21,181 nt of DNA from an archaeon (GTDB taxonomy: Archaea > Nanobdellota > Nanobdellia > Woesearchaeales > ARS49): positions 1 through 21,181 of the forward strand of contig JACRAI010000016.1 of assembly GCA_016213425.1 (NCBI GenBank), read 5' to 3'. The notes beneath the pieces were generated by a model. It was not told the origin of the DNA, did not search any database, and saw nothing but the letters and a program-made list of their open reading frames with translations. Numbering within the stretch: position 1 is the first letter of the stretch; the number at the start of each line of letters is the position of its first letter. The translations under genes were made by a program, and so were the position numbers. Below are positions 1 to 6,600 of the stretch, piece after piece.

Positions 1-1
1 T

Positions 2-346
2 GAAAAGCAGAAGAAAGAGCTGTTTAATAAAAATCTTTTAGTTATTGACGAATTGGTAGAATCGGGCAGAACAATAAAGTCTGTTTGTGATTATTTGATT
101 GATTTTACTGGTGACGGAAAGGTTATTCCTGTTGCATTTTCTTCTACCACAGGGAAAAAGCTCCATTCAGTGTACGAAAGACTGCCATCTTGGTATGGTT
201 TAGGAGAATATTCGGGGGTTACAGAGAAGAGCATTAAAAGCGTAAAAGTAAATTCTAATGTAATAAAACTTACCAGACAAATAAGAGGTTCTTTGTTTAG
301 TCTTGCAGAAGTTATTGCTGATTACTTGAAGCTTAAACGTTATTGA
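2..346 (+). CDS. Phosphoribosyltransferase, 3' part (5' end outside window)
   Basis: The reading frame is open from the first bases of the window to a TGA at 344-346, so about 114 C-terminal residues are visible. Near the visible N-terminus is LLVIDELVESGRTIKSV, which fits the PRPP-binding loop of type I phosphoribosyltransferases: a hydrophobic strand, two acidic residues, then S/T-G-R/K-T. This loop binds the 5-phosphate and ribose hydroxyls of PRPP. The rest (YERLPSWYGLGEYSG, then a helical tail) does not identify the acceptor base, so purine or pyrimidine salvage or a regulatory PRTase are all possible. An internal ATG at 53 cuts into the PRPP loop and is not a credible start. The gene is convergent with the small gene pair at 406-913. 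Confidence 0.75.
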   Translation, partial: EKQKKELFNKNLLVIDELVESGRTIKSVCDYLIDFTGDGKVIPVAFSSTTGKKLHSVYERLPSWYGLGEYSGVTEKSIKSVKVNSNVIKLTRQIRGSLFSLAEVIADYLKLKRY

Positions 347-405
347 GAAATTCTTCTCGGGTTATTTTTAAATATAACTTGATTGCTTCTTTTGTTTGGA
401 ATACT

Positions 406-645
406 CTATTGATCTTTCTTTCCATCTTCATAATAAGTTAATTTATCTTCTATTGTTCCTAAATCTTCACCTAAAACTTCTTTTAAATTTCTTAATAATT
501 GCCTTGAAAAACGCAAGAAATCATAAACAGCCAAATTATCTTCATATTGTTTGATGAATTCTGATGCTTCATAAGAATACAAGCCGTGTTTTTTTGTTAC
601 TTCAGAATATTTATCAATTATTTTTTTAAGTTCTTCATTATCCAT
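406..645 (-). CDS. Small helical protein, paralogue of its upstream neighbour
   Basis: 79 residues from the ATG at 645; an ATG 36 bases further upstream lies inside the preceding gene and is less likely. The start overlaps the end of the 638-913 gene by eight bases (ATGGATAA), so translation is probably coupled. The N-terminal half (KYSEVTKKHGLYSYEAS) aligns without gaps with the neighbour (KYSDLCKEYGPYSFAAS), so the two are tandem paralogues. The protein is charged and predicted helical, with no membrane segment, no cysteines and no recognised domain. Function unknown; a small soluble or helical-bundle protein. Confidence 0.65.
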   Translation of the reverse strand: MDNEELKKIIDKYSEVTKKHGLYSYEASEFIKQYEDNLAVYDFLRFSRQLLRNLKEVLGEDLGTIEDKLTYYEDGKKDQ

Positions 646-913
646 TATGAGGTCCTTTAAGGCGTTCAATAACTTCATCAATATATGATGCGTCTTTTTC
701 GTATAAATCTTGATCTTCTATTTCTCTTAAATCGCCAATACCATAATGTTCTACTTTTACTCTGCTTAAACACCTGTAAACTTTAGTGAATTGCTCCATT
801 TCTTTGGTTAAATCAGTATTCAACAAGTAATTTGATGCCGCAAAAGAGTAAGGGCCATATTCTTTGCAAAGATCAGAATACTTCATTAATATCTCGCGAG
901 TTTTTGCATCCAT
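638..913 (-). CDS. Small helical protein, first of a tandem paralogous pair
   Basis: 91 residues, starting at an ATG 27 bases downstream of the centre of a TATA-like CTTAAATAG, as expected for a leaderless archaeal mRNA. It shares the core K-Y-S-x4-K-x2-G-x-Y-S-x2-A-S with the downstream gene. The C-terminal part is acidic (REIEDQDLYEKDASYIDEVIERL). No catalytic motif, membrane segment or metal site can be seen. The two genes form a two-gene operon with overlapping ends. Function not recognised. Confidence 0.65.
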   Translation of the reverse strand: MDAKTREILMKYSDLCKEYGPYSFAASNYLLNTDLTKEMEQFTKVYRCLSRVKVEHYGIGDLREIEDQDLYEKDASYIDEVIERLKGPHNG

Positions 914-935
914 GAAGTAATCTCTTGATTTTTAA

Positions 936-944
936 CTATTTAAG
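936..944 (-). promoter_or_regulatory. TATA element for the small paralogue pair
   Basis: Read on the minus strand this is CTTAAATAG, centred 27 bases upstream of the ATG at 913. The spacing predicts a transcript that begins at or next to the start codon. Confidence 0.5.
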
Positions 945-969
945 TTTTATTGTAATATAGTTTGTTATA

Positions 970-1056
970 ATCGATTGCAGCTGTGCTGCCTCTAGTTTCC
1001 GCTTGCAAATGGAGCAAGAGTGTGTTAGACACTTGAAGTAAGCAAGCGGTCGTCTC
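970..1056. other. Structured intergenic segment, possible small RNA
   Basis: The 236-base gap between the divergent genes at 913 and 1150 holds nested inverted repeats. An 8-base perfect outer stem pairs CCGCTTGC (999-1006) with GCAAGCGG (1042-1049). Inside it AGTGT (1019-1023) pairs with ACACT (1029-1033) across a five-base loop. Just upstream GCAGC/GCTGC (977-989) forms a small hairpin. The segment is more GC-rich than its surroundings. A TATA-like TTATAAT lies at 964-970, but the transcribed strand is not certain. No tRNA, box C/D or H/ACA pattern fits. The remainder (1057-1149) is AT-rich and carries the promoter region of the next gene. Confidence 0.35.
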
Positions 1057-1149
1057 TAAAAATTTAAATTGATTTATTCGTTGCGCGAATACTTTGTCAA
1101 CTTACATTTTATCGAAAACTTATTATTCAAGAATAACTTTCTACATTGT

Positions 1150-2079
1150 ATGAGCAATAATAAAGTTCTAGATGGATTATTCGGATTATGTGTTGGTGAT
1201 GCTTTGGGCGTGCCTGTGGAATTTGTAAGCCGAGAGAAGTTGAAAAAGAACCCTGTTAAAGATATGATAGGTTATGGTGCTTATAATCAACCTCCAGGAA
1301 CTTGGTCAGATGACAGCTCTTTAGCTCTTTGTCTTGCAGAAAGCCTTTGTAAAGGATATAACTTAAATGATATTGCTCAGAAATTTTGCAGTTTTTTGTA
1401 TAAAGCATATTGGACTCCTTGGGGTAAAGTATTTGACGCAGGCATAACCACAAGAATTGCTATAGGCAACTTGCAGAAAGGAGTAAACCCGATACTTGCC
1501 GGTGGAAGAGCGGAGAAAGATAATGGTAACGGTTCATTAATGAGAATTTTACCCATTGTATTTTACGTGAAAAATCTTTCTTCAAATGAAAAATTCAGAA
1601 TTATTGCTCAAGTATCTTCGCTCACGCATGGACACATGAAATCAATAATTTCGTGTGCTATTTATGTTGAATTTGCAGTAAACATTTTGAAAGGTCAGGA
1701 TAAAGAAGAAGCTTATGAAAATATGAAAGACACTATACTGGATCATTATCAAAATGAAGCAAAAGAACTAGAATTTTTTTCTAGAACATTAAAAGATGAC
1801 ATAGCATCTTTTTCAGAAGAAGAAATATACTCAACAGGTTATGTTATAGATACGCTTGAAGCATCTTTATGGTGTTTCTTAAATACTTCTTCATACCAAG
1901 ATGCAGTTTTGAAAGCAGTAAATTTAGGCAACGATTCAGATACAACAGGAGCAGTAACGGGAGGATTAGCAGGGTTATTCTACGGATTTGAAAATATTCC
2001 AGAAGAATGGAGAGAAATGATCGCAAGAAAACAGCACATAACCGAACTTGCTGAAGAGTTGAATAAAAAAATAAAATGA
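1150..2079 (+). CDS. ADP-ribosylglycohydrolase (DraG/ARH family)
   Basis: 309 residues. Enzymes of this family hydrolyse the N- or O-glycosidic bond of ADP-ribose on proteins (typically arginine) or small molecules, using two magnesium ions. Visible family features in order: N-terminal DGLFGLCVGDALGVPVEF (residues 8-25); WSDDSS (52-57), whose Ser/Asp/Asp bind metal; NGNGSLMRILP (126-136); THGH (159-162); and the C-terminal metal motif GNDSDTTGA (260-268). All key acidic residues are present, so the enzyme should be active. The ATG at 1150 is preferred over a TTG at 1069 because homology begins there and an AT-rich TATA-like stretch lies about 28 bases upstream. Its last four bases overlap the start of the next gene (ATGA), implying a joint role. 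Confidence 0.9.
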   Translation: MSNNKVLDGLFGLCVGDALGVPVEFVSREKLKKNPVKDMIGYGAYNQPPGTWSDDSSLALCLAESLCKGYNLNDIAQKFCSFLYKAYWTPWGKVFDAGITTRIAIGNLQKGVNPILAGGRAEKDNGNGSLMRILPIVFYVKNLSSNEKFRIIAQVSSLTHGHMKSIISCAIYVEFAVNILKGQDKEEAYENMKDTILDHYQNEAKELEFFSRTLKDDIASFSEEEIYSTGYVIDTLEASLWCFLNTSSYQDAVLKAVNLGNDSDTTGAVTGGLAGLFYGFENIPEEWREMIARKQHITELAEELNKKIK

Positions 2080-2414
2080 ACTTATTAAAAAAAGTTTCAG
2101 AAGTTAGAGAACAATTTGAGAGAAAAGAACTTGATAAAATTTTGTTGAAAAAATTATATTCAAGATATACTTTTGTAGATGATCTTGATTTTTTTATTAT
2201 GACTGCATTAAATCAATTCCCGAAACTTAATTGTGGTTTGGCAACAGTTTACTTGCAATATTTATTGGGTGGAAATATAATTAAAGGAAAATATAAAGAT
2301 AACAGCCACACGTTCTTAGTTTTGAATAATTTGGTCATAGACATTACTTCAGACCAATACCGCGGACCAAAAGTTTATGTTGGAGAATTAAATCTGCCTT
2401 GGAGTGTTAAGTAG
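2076..2414 (+). CDS. Small papain/transglutaminase-like thiol hydrolase (predicted)
   Basis: 112 residues, starting in an ATGA overlap with the ADP-ribosylglycohydrolase stop. The C-terminal 60 residues show a Cys-His-Asp order typical of small papain-like folds: NCGLATVYLQYLLGG (Cys53 at the start of a helix), SHTFLVL (His78 on a strand) and IDITSDQY (Asp89). The pattern H-x-W/F...D-x-T-x-D/E-Q-F/Y is familiar from small bacterial papain- or transglutaminase-like proteins; this comparison is from memory. The N-terminal 45 residues are helical and charged. No signal peptide, so it is probably cytoplasmic. It could be a peptidase, deamidase or amidase, or an effector whose action is linked to ADP-ribosylation. 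Substrate unknown. Confidence 0.6.
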   Translation: MNLLKKVSEVREQFERKELDKILLKKLYSRYTFVDDLDFFIMTALNQFPKLNCGLATVYLQYLLGGNIIKGKYKDNSHTFLVLNNLVIDITSDQYRGPKVYVGELNLPWSVK

Positions 2415-2419
2415 AAATG

Positions 2420-2429
2420 TTTTTATATC
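2420..2429 (+). promoter_or_regulatory. TATA element upstream of the 43-residue ORF
   Basis: TTTTTATATC is centred about 25 bases upstream of the ATG at 2450. This supports a new transcription unit for the small ORF and the VOC-fold gene rather than read-through from the preceding operon. Confidence 0.5.
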
Positions 2430-2449
2430 TATTCTGATAATTAAAGTTT

Positions 2450-2581
2450 ATGTCAAAAGAAACAAACAATAAAAAAGTAATTCTTAGTTTTTTTGGTAAG
2501 GACTTTATTGATGAGCGGAAAATAAAAGCACTTAAGACTATGTGGGCGAAATGGACAAAGACTGTTGGTGAAAAAAAGTGA
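2450..2581 (+). CDS. 43-residue small protein, coupled to the VOC-fold gene
   Basis: Opens with ATG at the right distance from a TATA element. It encodes 43 residues, strongly basic and lysine-rich, with FFGKDFIDERKIKALKTMWA in the middle. Its TGA stop overlaps the GTG start of the next gene (GTGA at 2578-2581), the usual sign of translational coupling. No membrane segment and no known domain. It may be a genuine small protein or a leader ORF that controls translation of the neighbour; promoter spacing and the exact overlap favour translation. Confidence 0.5.
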   Translation: MSKETNNKKVILSFFGKDFIDERKIKALKTMWAKWTKTVGEKK

Positions 2582-2946
2582 GTGAAGCAAAGCCCAGTCT
2601 GAACTTATTAATACTGCGTTCTCAAAATGTAGACTTGTTAAGAGATTTTTATCAAACACTTCTTCAAGTAAGTTTTGAACAACATACAGATCATGGTCCA
2701 GTTCATTATGGCATGCAAGTTGGTAGTGTTTATCTTGAGATTTATCCAACAAAAAAAGAATTAGCACAATTAGATAGTCCTGGTTTTAGTGTTAAAAATC
2801 TTGATGAAATTATTGCTCGCGTGGAAGCTAAATACTTGCATAAAGCACCGGTAGACTCTTCTTTCGGAAGGTTTGCAATAATAAAAGATCCCGATAACAG
2901 ACTTGTTCATTTAGTTGAAGAAATAAAAAAATTAAACACAAACTGA
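2578..2946 (+). CDS. VOC superfamily protein (glyoxalase/bleomycin-resistance fold)
   Basis: 122 residues from a GTG inside the stop of the preceding ORF. The sequence follows the VOC module: an N-terminal strand and helix (LNLLILRSQNVDLLRDFYQ, residues 8-26), a His-containing strand (GPVHYG, 40-45), VYLEIYP (51-57), and a C-terminal DPDNRLVHLVE (104-114) typical of glyoxalase/dioxygenase-like proteins. His43, Glu54 and Glu114 are candidate metal ligands. One module means it would act as a homodimer. Members isomerise, cleave or sequester small metabolites such as methylglyoxal adducts or antibiotics; the substrate cannot be read from the sequence. Confidence 0.8.
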   Translation: MSEAKPSLNLLILRSQNVDLLRDFYQTLLQVSFEQHTDHGPVHYGMQVGSVYLEIYPTKKELAQLDSPGFSVKNLDEIIARVEAKYLHKAPVDSSFGRFAIIKDPDNRLVHLVEEIKKLNTN

Positions 2947-2982
2947 GCTAGCTCAGTTGTGCACATTTGAGCTTGCTCAAAT
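2941..2982. terminator. Two hairpins between convergent genes
   Basis: A perfect 18-base palindrome AACTGAGCTAGCTCAGTT (2941-2958) overlaps the end of the VOC gene. It is followed by ATTTGAGC/GCTCAAAT (2965-2972 with 2975-2982, two-base loop). They lie between converging genes ending at 2946 and 2990 and could terminate both transcripts. No strong T-run follows on either strand, so the assignment is positional. Confidence 0.45.
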
Positions 2983-2989
2983 TGTGAAA

Positions 2990-3445
2990 TTAATTTTCTG
3001 CTTTGAACTTTTTATCTTCTATTATTGATTCTTTAATTCTTTCCTCTAGCTTGCTCGCTGTTAGTTCAGGGAATAAATCAACTAATTCTTTACCGTTTGC
3101 ATAAAATCTTTCGTTGTATAACTCGAAAGGTACGCAGTTTCCTCCTCTACCCATACCCCAAACTGGCTGTCTGTACGCAAAGCCTACAGTATTTTTTGAG
3201 CTTCCCCAGTCAAGATACCAAGCAGTTTCTTCATCTGGTTCAGGGTCGTAAAGATAACTGAAGCATCTTCTGCTCCCTACAAAACTTGCTAACTCTGAAT
3301 CTTCATGCACTTCGAGCAAGAATTCTCTTAACTCGTTTGCTTCGCGTGAATTGTTTTCGGATATTACATATTTTTTCCCTTCAACAAAATGTGCTATGTT
3401 TGTATTTAATGTTTCATGAATGTTTTTTATGCGTTTTTTTGCCAT
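2990..3445 (-). CDS. Conserved-looking protein of unknown function
   Basis: 151 residues from the ATG at 3445 (MAKKRIKNIHETL). The frame continues to an ATG at 3505, but that ATG overlaps the TATA element TTTATATTTC. The 3445 ATG has a GGAG Shine-Dalgarno motif eight bases upstream, so it is preferred. The C-terminal half has an aromatic, glycine-rich core (AWYLDWGSSKNTVGFAY, then WGMGRGGNCVPFELYNERFY) followed by a charged helix. There is no signal peptide or membrane segment. I do not recognise the family; the core looks like a compact beta-rich domain. Confidence 0.6.
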   Translation of the reverse strand: MAKKRIKNIHETLNTNIAHFVEGKKYVISENNSREANELREFLLEVHEDSELASFVGSRRCFSYLYDPEPDEETAWYLDWGSSKNTVGFAYRQPVWGMGRGGNCVPFELYNERFYANGKELVDLFPELTASKLEERIKESIIEDKKFKAEN

Positions 3446-3491
3446 TTTAACAACTCCGCAACTTCCGTTGCAATATGAACTAGAATAAAGA

Positions 3492-3501
3492 GAAATATAA
3501 A
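3492..3501 (-). promoter_or_regulatory. TATA element that decides the downstream start
   Basis: Minus strand TTTATATTTC lies 52 bases upstream of the ATG at 3445 and overlaps the first codons of the longer frame. It predicts a leader of about 25 bases that includes the GGAG motif at 3454-3457. Confidence 0.5.
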
Positions 3502-3541
3502 ACATTTTAGCGGAATTTCACCAAAAACAAAAAATTATACA

Positions 3542-3640
3542 CAGAAAAGCCAATACTAAGACATTTAGGTCGTAGATGTAGGCTTTTCTGGTCGCCCTAC
3601 TCCCTGAAAGATGCCCATCTTTAGATTGGGGAGTAGGTCA
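3542..3640 (+). mobile_element. IS200/IS605-type right-end relic (omegaRNA-like), no tnpB
   Basis: Two consecutive structures fill the gap between two minus-strand genes. First, a perfect 10-base stem CAGAAAAGCC (3542-3551) / GGCTTTTCTG (3581-3590). Second, CCTACTCCC (3596-3604) pairs with GGGAGTAGG (3629-3637), enclosing a choice of inner hairpins: AAAGAT/ATCTTT, or CCCATC-TTTA-GATTGGG. From memory, the tail CTTTAGATTGGGGAGTAGGTCA closely resembles the 3' ends of TnpB-encoding IS200/IS605 elements, where a TTTA-loop hairpin is followed by GGGGAGTAG-TCA and forms the end of the omegaRNA. No transposase or tnpB frame is present, so this would be a solo end. The terminal TCA (3638-3640) is also the stop codon, read on the minus strand, of the aminopeptidase gene. 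Confidence 0.45.
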
Positions 3641-4618
3641 TATCAAGAATTTTCCTTTTTTCATTATTTTTTTATCATTAATGCTTATATTGCATTCTTG
3701 CATTACAACATCGATATGAGCGTTACTAGACCATTCAGCCCCAGTTTCTTTACCGTAAGGATCACCAAATGCGATATGTACCCCAGGAAATTTTTCGTCC
3801 TGCAATAAGTTGCCTATTAATTTTTTCAATCCAATATTAGTTCCTATACCCAATTCTCCTACTCTGTTTGAATTCGCGTCTTGTTTAATGTACTCTTTAA
3901 ATTCTTGAAGCAATTCTTTATTCTTACATTCAACTTGAGTAATTCTTGAATTTTCGATTGTTATTTTTACAGGATGATTTTCTACGCACCCATATTTTTG
4001 GGTGAAGTAATCACCTAAAACACCATCAACTATTAATACTCCGTCAGCTCTATCGGGGCTAGTAAAAATTTCTCCATCCGGAAGATTGGTCCATTTTCCT
4101 TCATGAATATGTCCATCACAAGGGACCCATTTTATTCTTGGATTAAATTGAACTCTTAAATTTGTTCCTGCATCTGTTGTTAAGTGAAGATTCTTAGCAC
4201 CTGAAGTAATTTCATGAATTCTTTGTGTTACTTCTTTTATTTTCGAGTAATCTGTGCTCATTCCATCTTTCATTATTTCTTCAGTTATTCCTATCATGTG
4301 TGCAAATCTTAATTTTCCATGAGCTCTAACTGTATCTATCATAGGCATTCTGAAACTGTTCAACTCACCTTTTACACTTTGAGCGATATAGTATAGAACG
4401 TTTGCATTCATTATTCTTTGTTTTATTATATCATTAAAACTTATAGGCCGTTCACCAAAATCTTCCATGAAAAATAATTCAACTTGTTTTGCTTTTTTCC
4501 CAACTTCTTCAAAAACAGCACTTGCAACATTAGAAGTTGGTTTGTCAGTAATTATCACTACTTTATCTTGTTCATTTAAGCTAACTAGTTTTACTGCTTG
4601 TTCTGCTCCTTTCTTCAT
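3638..4618 (-). CDS. M29-type metallo-aminopeptidase (AmpS/aminopeptidase T-like)
   Basis: 326 residues, cytoplasmic. The C-terminal half carries the signature stretches of peptidase family M29: LPDGEIFTSP (179-188), VDGVLGDYF (197-205), GELGIGTN (254-261), GVHIAFGD (279-286) and AHIDVVM (300-306). Glu255, His281, His301 and Asp303 are the likely ligands of the dinuclear metal site. Family members remove N-terminal residues from peptides and recycle amino acids. It is shorter than bacterial AmpS (about 370-410 residues), with a reduced N-terminal domain. The ATG at 4618 lies 26 bases from a TATA element. The stop codon coincides with the end of the putative IS200/IS605 relic, so the natural C-terminus may have been altered. 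Confidence 0.85.
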   Translation of the reverse strand: MKKGAEQAVKLVSLNEQDKVVIITDKPTSNVASAVFEEVGKKAKQVELFFMEDFGERPISFNDIIKQRIMNANVLYYIAQSVKGELNSFRMPMIDTVRAHGKLRFAHMIGITEEIMKDGMSTDYSKIKEVTQRIHEITSGAKNLHLTTDAGTNLRVQFNPRIKWVPCDGHIHEGKWTNLPDGEIFTSPDRADGVLIVDGVLGDYFTQKYGCVENHPVKITIENSRITQVECKNKELLQEFKEYIKQDANSNRVGELGIGTNIGLKKLIGNLLQDEKFPGVHIAFGDPYGKETGAEWSSNAHIDVVMQECNISINDKKIMKKGKFLI

Positions 4619-4640
4619 TTTGTAGAGGAAAAGAGAAAAA

Positions 4641-4648
4641 TATAAAAG
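4641..4648 (-). promoter_or_regulatory. TATA element of the aminopeptidase gene
   Basis: Minus strand CTTTTATA is centred 26 bases upstream of the ATG at 4618, predicting a leaderless transcript. Confidence 0.55.
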
Positions 4649-4667
4649 CTTTTTCGGTGTGAAAAAA

Positions 4668-4997
4668 TTACTTTTTTATTAATTTTTTAAATTCTTTTAA
4701 TTTTTCGTGCAAATGCTCAAATTTAGCTTGATTAACTCTATCTTCATCAGATTCTAAAAGCTCTACAATTCCTGAATTTTCTATGGTTCCTACTTGTCCG
4801 CTCAAATTATAATATAGCCCTCTTTCTTTTAAATATCTTTCATTTAGAACATGATAGATTGTTCCTTTTTCTTCAGTTACTGACAGAGTATAATCAACAT
4901 TTTCATCTTTAATACAATAAGTGTGATTGTTTATGCCTTGCGCTTGAGAATATATGTAAGGTTTGCCAATAATTTTTTTAAATAAATGCATTAACAT
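4668..4997 (-). CDS. Small protein of unknown function, divergent from cysS
   Basis: 109 residues from the ATG at 4997 (MLMHLFKKIIGKPYIYSQ); the ATG at 4991, two codons later, is equally possible. The frame extends to 5066, but the TATA element TTTATAAATA at 5018-5027 sits inside that extension, so the longer form is rejected. The middle is predicted beta-rich (HTYCIKDENVDYTLSVTEEK, then GLYYNLSGQVGTIENSG), and the C-terminus is a lysine-rich amphipathic helix. There is no signal peptide. Not recognised. Its start is about 70 bases from the start of cysS on the other strand. Confidence 0.6.
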   Translation of the reverse strand: MLMHLFKKIIGKPYIYSQAQGINNHTYCIKDENVDYTLSVTEEKGTIYHVLNERYLKERGLYYNLSGQVGTIENSGIVELLESDEDRVNQAKFEHLHEKLKEFKKLIKK

Positions 4998-5017
4998 ACA
5001 TATAATTTTTAACAGTT

Positions 5018-5027
5018 TATTTATAAA
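5018..5027 (-). promoter_or_regulatory. TATA element of the divergent small gene
   Basis: Minus strand TTTATAAATA is centred about 25-26 bases upstream of the ATG at 4997. Confidence 0.5.
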
Positions 5028-5040
5028 GTTTTCCACAACA

Positions 5041-5048
5041 TTTAAAGA
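5041..5048 (+). promoter_or_regulatory. TATA element of cysS
   Basis: TTTAAAGA is centred 27 bases upstream of the cysS ATG at 5071. It is back-to-back with the minus-strand element at 5018-5027, giving a compact divergent promoter. Confidence 0.5.
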
Positions 5049-5070
5049 TAACAATATTATTCTCAACGTG

Positions 5071-6462
5071 ATGGCGTTAAAACTTTACAACACATTAACA
5101 AGGAAAACACAAGTTTTCAAACCCTTGCAAGATAATACTGTAAGATTATACACCTGCGGGCCCACAGTCTACAATTATGCGCATATAGGTAATTTAAGAA
5201 CTTACATTTTCGAAGATATTCTAGTTAGAACTTTATTGTACAATAATTTCAAGCTCAAAAGAGTAATGAACATTACAGATGTAGGCCATTTAACTGCTGA
5301 CTCTGATAACGGCGAAGAAAAAATGGAGTTAGGAGCGAAAAGAGAAGGGAAAACCGTGTGGGAAGTTGCAGACTTTTACACAAAAACATTCATGGATGAT
5401 TTAAAAAAATTAAATATTCTACCTCCAGATATTGTATGTAAAGCAACAGACAATATTAAAGAACAAATAGAATTAATTCATCAGTTAGAAAAAAAAGGCT
5501 TCACTTATGAAATTCCTGGTGATGGAATATATTACAACACTATTAAATTCAAAAAATATGGAAATCTGGCAAAACTAGATATTGAAGGATTAAAAGCCGG
5601 AGCAAGGGTAGAACTTGTAGAAGGAAAAAAGAACCCTACAGATTTTGCTTTATGGAAATTCTCGCCTAAAGATCAAAAAAGACAAATGGAATGGCCGAGC
5701 CCTTGGGGTGTTGGATTCCCAGGATGGCACATTGAATGCAGTGCAATGGCAACAAAATATTTAGGAGACCACTTTGATATTCATTGCGGAGGAATAGATC
5801 ATATTCCAGTTCACCACACTAATGAAATAGCTCAAATTGAAGCAGTTACGAAAAAGAAATGGGTTAATTTCTGGATGCACGGAGAATTCTTAGTTTTGGA
5901 AAAAGAAAAAATGGCTAAATCAGGAGATAACTTTATCACTTTATCAGTTGTTGAATCAAAAAATTTTGATCCGTTAGATTACAGATACTTCTGCTTAAGT
6001 GCTCATTATAAATCAAAGCTTAATTTTAGCTGGGAAGCACTTGAAGGAGCAAGGAATGCTTTCAAAAATTTAAAGAACAGAATTATTGATTTCAGGACTG
6101 ATAAAAAAATTAAAGAAAGCGGAAAAAAAGAAAAGTACCAAAAAAAATTCTTGAAATGCATTAATGAAGATTTAAACATGCCTTTAGCGTTAGCAGTAAT
6201 GTGGGAAATGCTAGGGGATAACAAACTTGGAAGCAATGAAAAACTAGACTTATTATTTTATTTTGATAAAGTTTTAGGTTTAAATCTTGAAAAAGTTAAA
6301 GAAGAAAATGTATCTGATGAAATAAAAAATTTAGTAGAACAACGAGAACAAGCAAGAAAAAACAAAGACTGGAAAAGATCAGATCAAATAAGAGATGAAC
6401 TAAAAAGCAAAGGAATAATTCTAGAAGACACACCTGAAGGTGTAAGATGGAAGAAAGCTTAA
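5071..6462 (+). CDS. cysS: Cysteinyl-tRNA synthetase
   Basis: 463 residues, the usual length for a class I CysRS. It charges tRNA-Cys with cysteine using ATP. The start at ATG 5071 gives the canonical N-terminus LKLYNTLTRK, and the longer open frame upstream has no homology. Motifs: YTCGPTVYNYAHIGN (27-41) contains the HIGH-type signature HIGN and zinc ligand Cys29; GWHIECSAM (218-226) contributes Cys223; HHTNEIAQ (248-255) contributes His248 and Glu252; KMAKS (280-284) is the KMSKS-type loop. The C-terminal anticodon-binding part ends in the familiar RDELKSKGIILEDTPEGVRW. The usual HHENEIAQ reads HHTNEIAQ, a mild variation that keeps both zinc ligands. Confidence 0.97.
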   Translation: MALKLYNTLTRKTQVFKPLQDNTVRLYTCGPTVYNYAHIGNLRTYIFEDILVRTLLYNNFKLKRVMNITDVGHLTADSDNGEEKMELGAKREGKTVWEVADFYTKTFMDDLKKLNILPPDIVCKATDNIKEQIELIHQLEKKGFTYEIPGDGIYYNTIKFKKYGNLAKLDIEGLKAGARVELVEGKKNPTDFALWKFSPKDQKRQMEWPSPWGVGFPGWHIECSAMATKYLGDHFDIHCGGIDHIPVHHTNEIAQIEAVTKKKWVNFWMHGEFLVLEKEKMAKSGDNFITLSVVESKNFDPLDYRYFCLSAHYKSKLNFSWEALEGARNAFKNLKNRIIDFRTDKKIKESGKKEKYQKKFLKCINEDLNMPLALAVMWEMLGDNKLGSNEKLDLLFYFDKVLGLNLEKVKEENVSDEIKNLVEQREQARKNKDWKRSDQIRDELKSKGIILEDTPEGVRWKKA

Positions 6463-6489
6463 CGATTGGTTTGTAGTTCTTGGTTTTAG

Positions 6490-6516
6490 GTTTGTGGTGA
6501 AAACTTCACAACAAAC
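6490..6516. terminator. Hairpin between convergent cysS and cupin genes
   Basis: GTTTGT-G-GTGAA (6490-6501) pairs with TTCAC-A-ACAAAC (6505-6516) around a three-base loop: eleven pairs with one G/A mismatch. It lies in the 138-base gap between two converging genes and is the core of a G/T-rich tract followed by a C/A-rich tract (6465-6518) that resembles two other gaps in this window. Nothing else is recognisable up to 6600. Confidence 0.45.
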
Positions 6517-6600
6517 AATACTTGCTTGTTAATAGAAGTTATACGTTTCTTCTGCAAGAAAAAATGTCGAAGTGTAGTAACAGTAAGGTATAGGGAGCAC

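Noticed and set aside
1069..1149. N-terminal extension of the ADP-ribosylglycohydrolase from a TTG start
   Set aside because: Family homology begins at the ATG at 1150 and the upstream codons encode sequence unlike the family.
3542..3640. H/ACA or box C/D guide RNA
   Set aside because: No C or D boxes, and the internal loops do not make a pseudouridylation pocket of the right size; the IS200/IS605-end reading fits better.
4963..5070. N-terminal extension of cysteinyl-tRNA synthetase
   Set aside because: The canonical N-terminus begins at 5071 and the cysS TATA element lies inside the extension.
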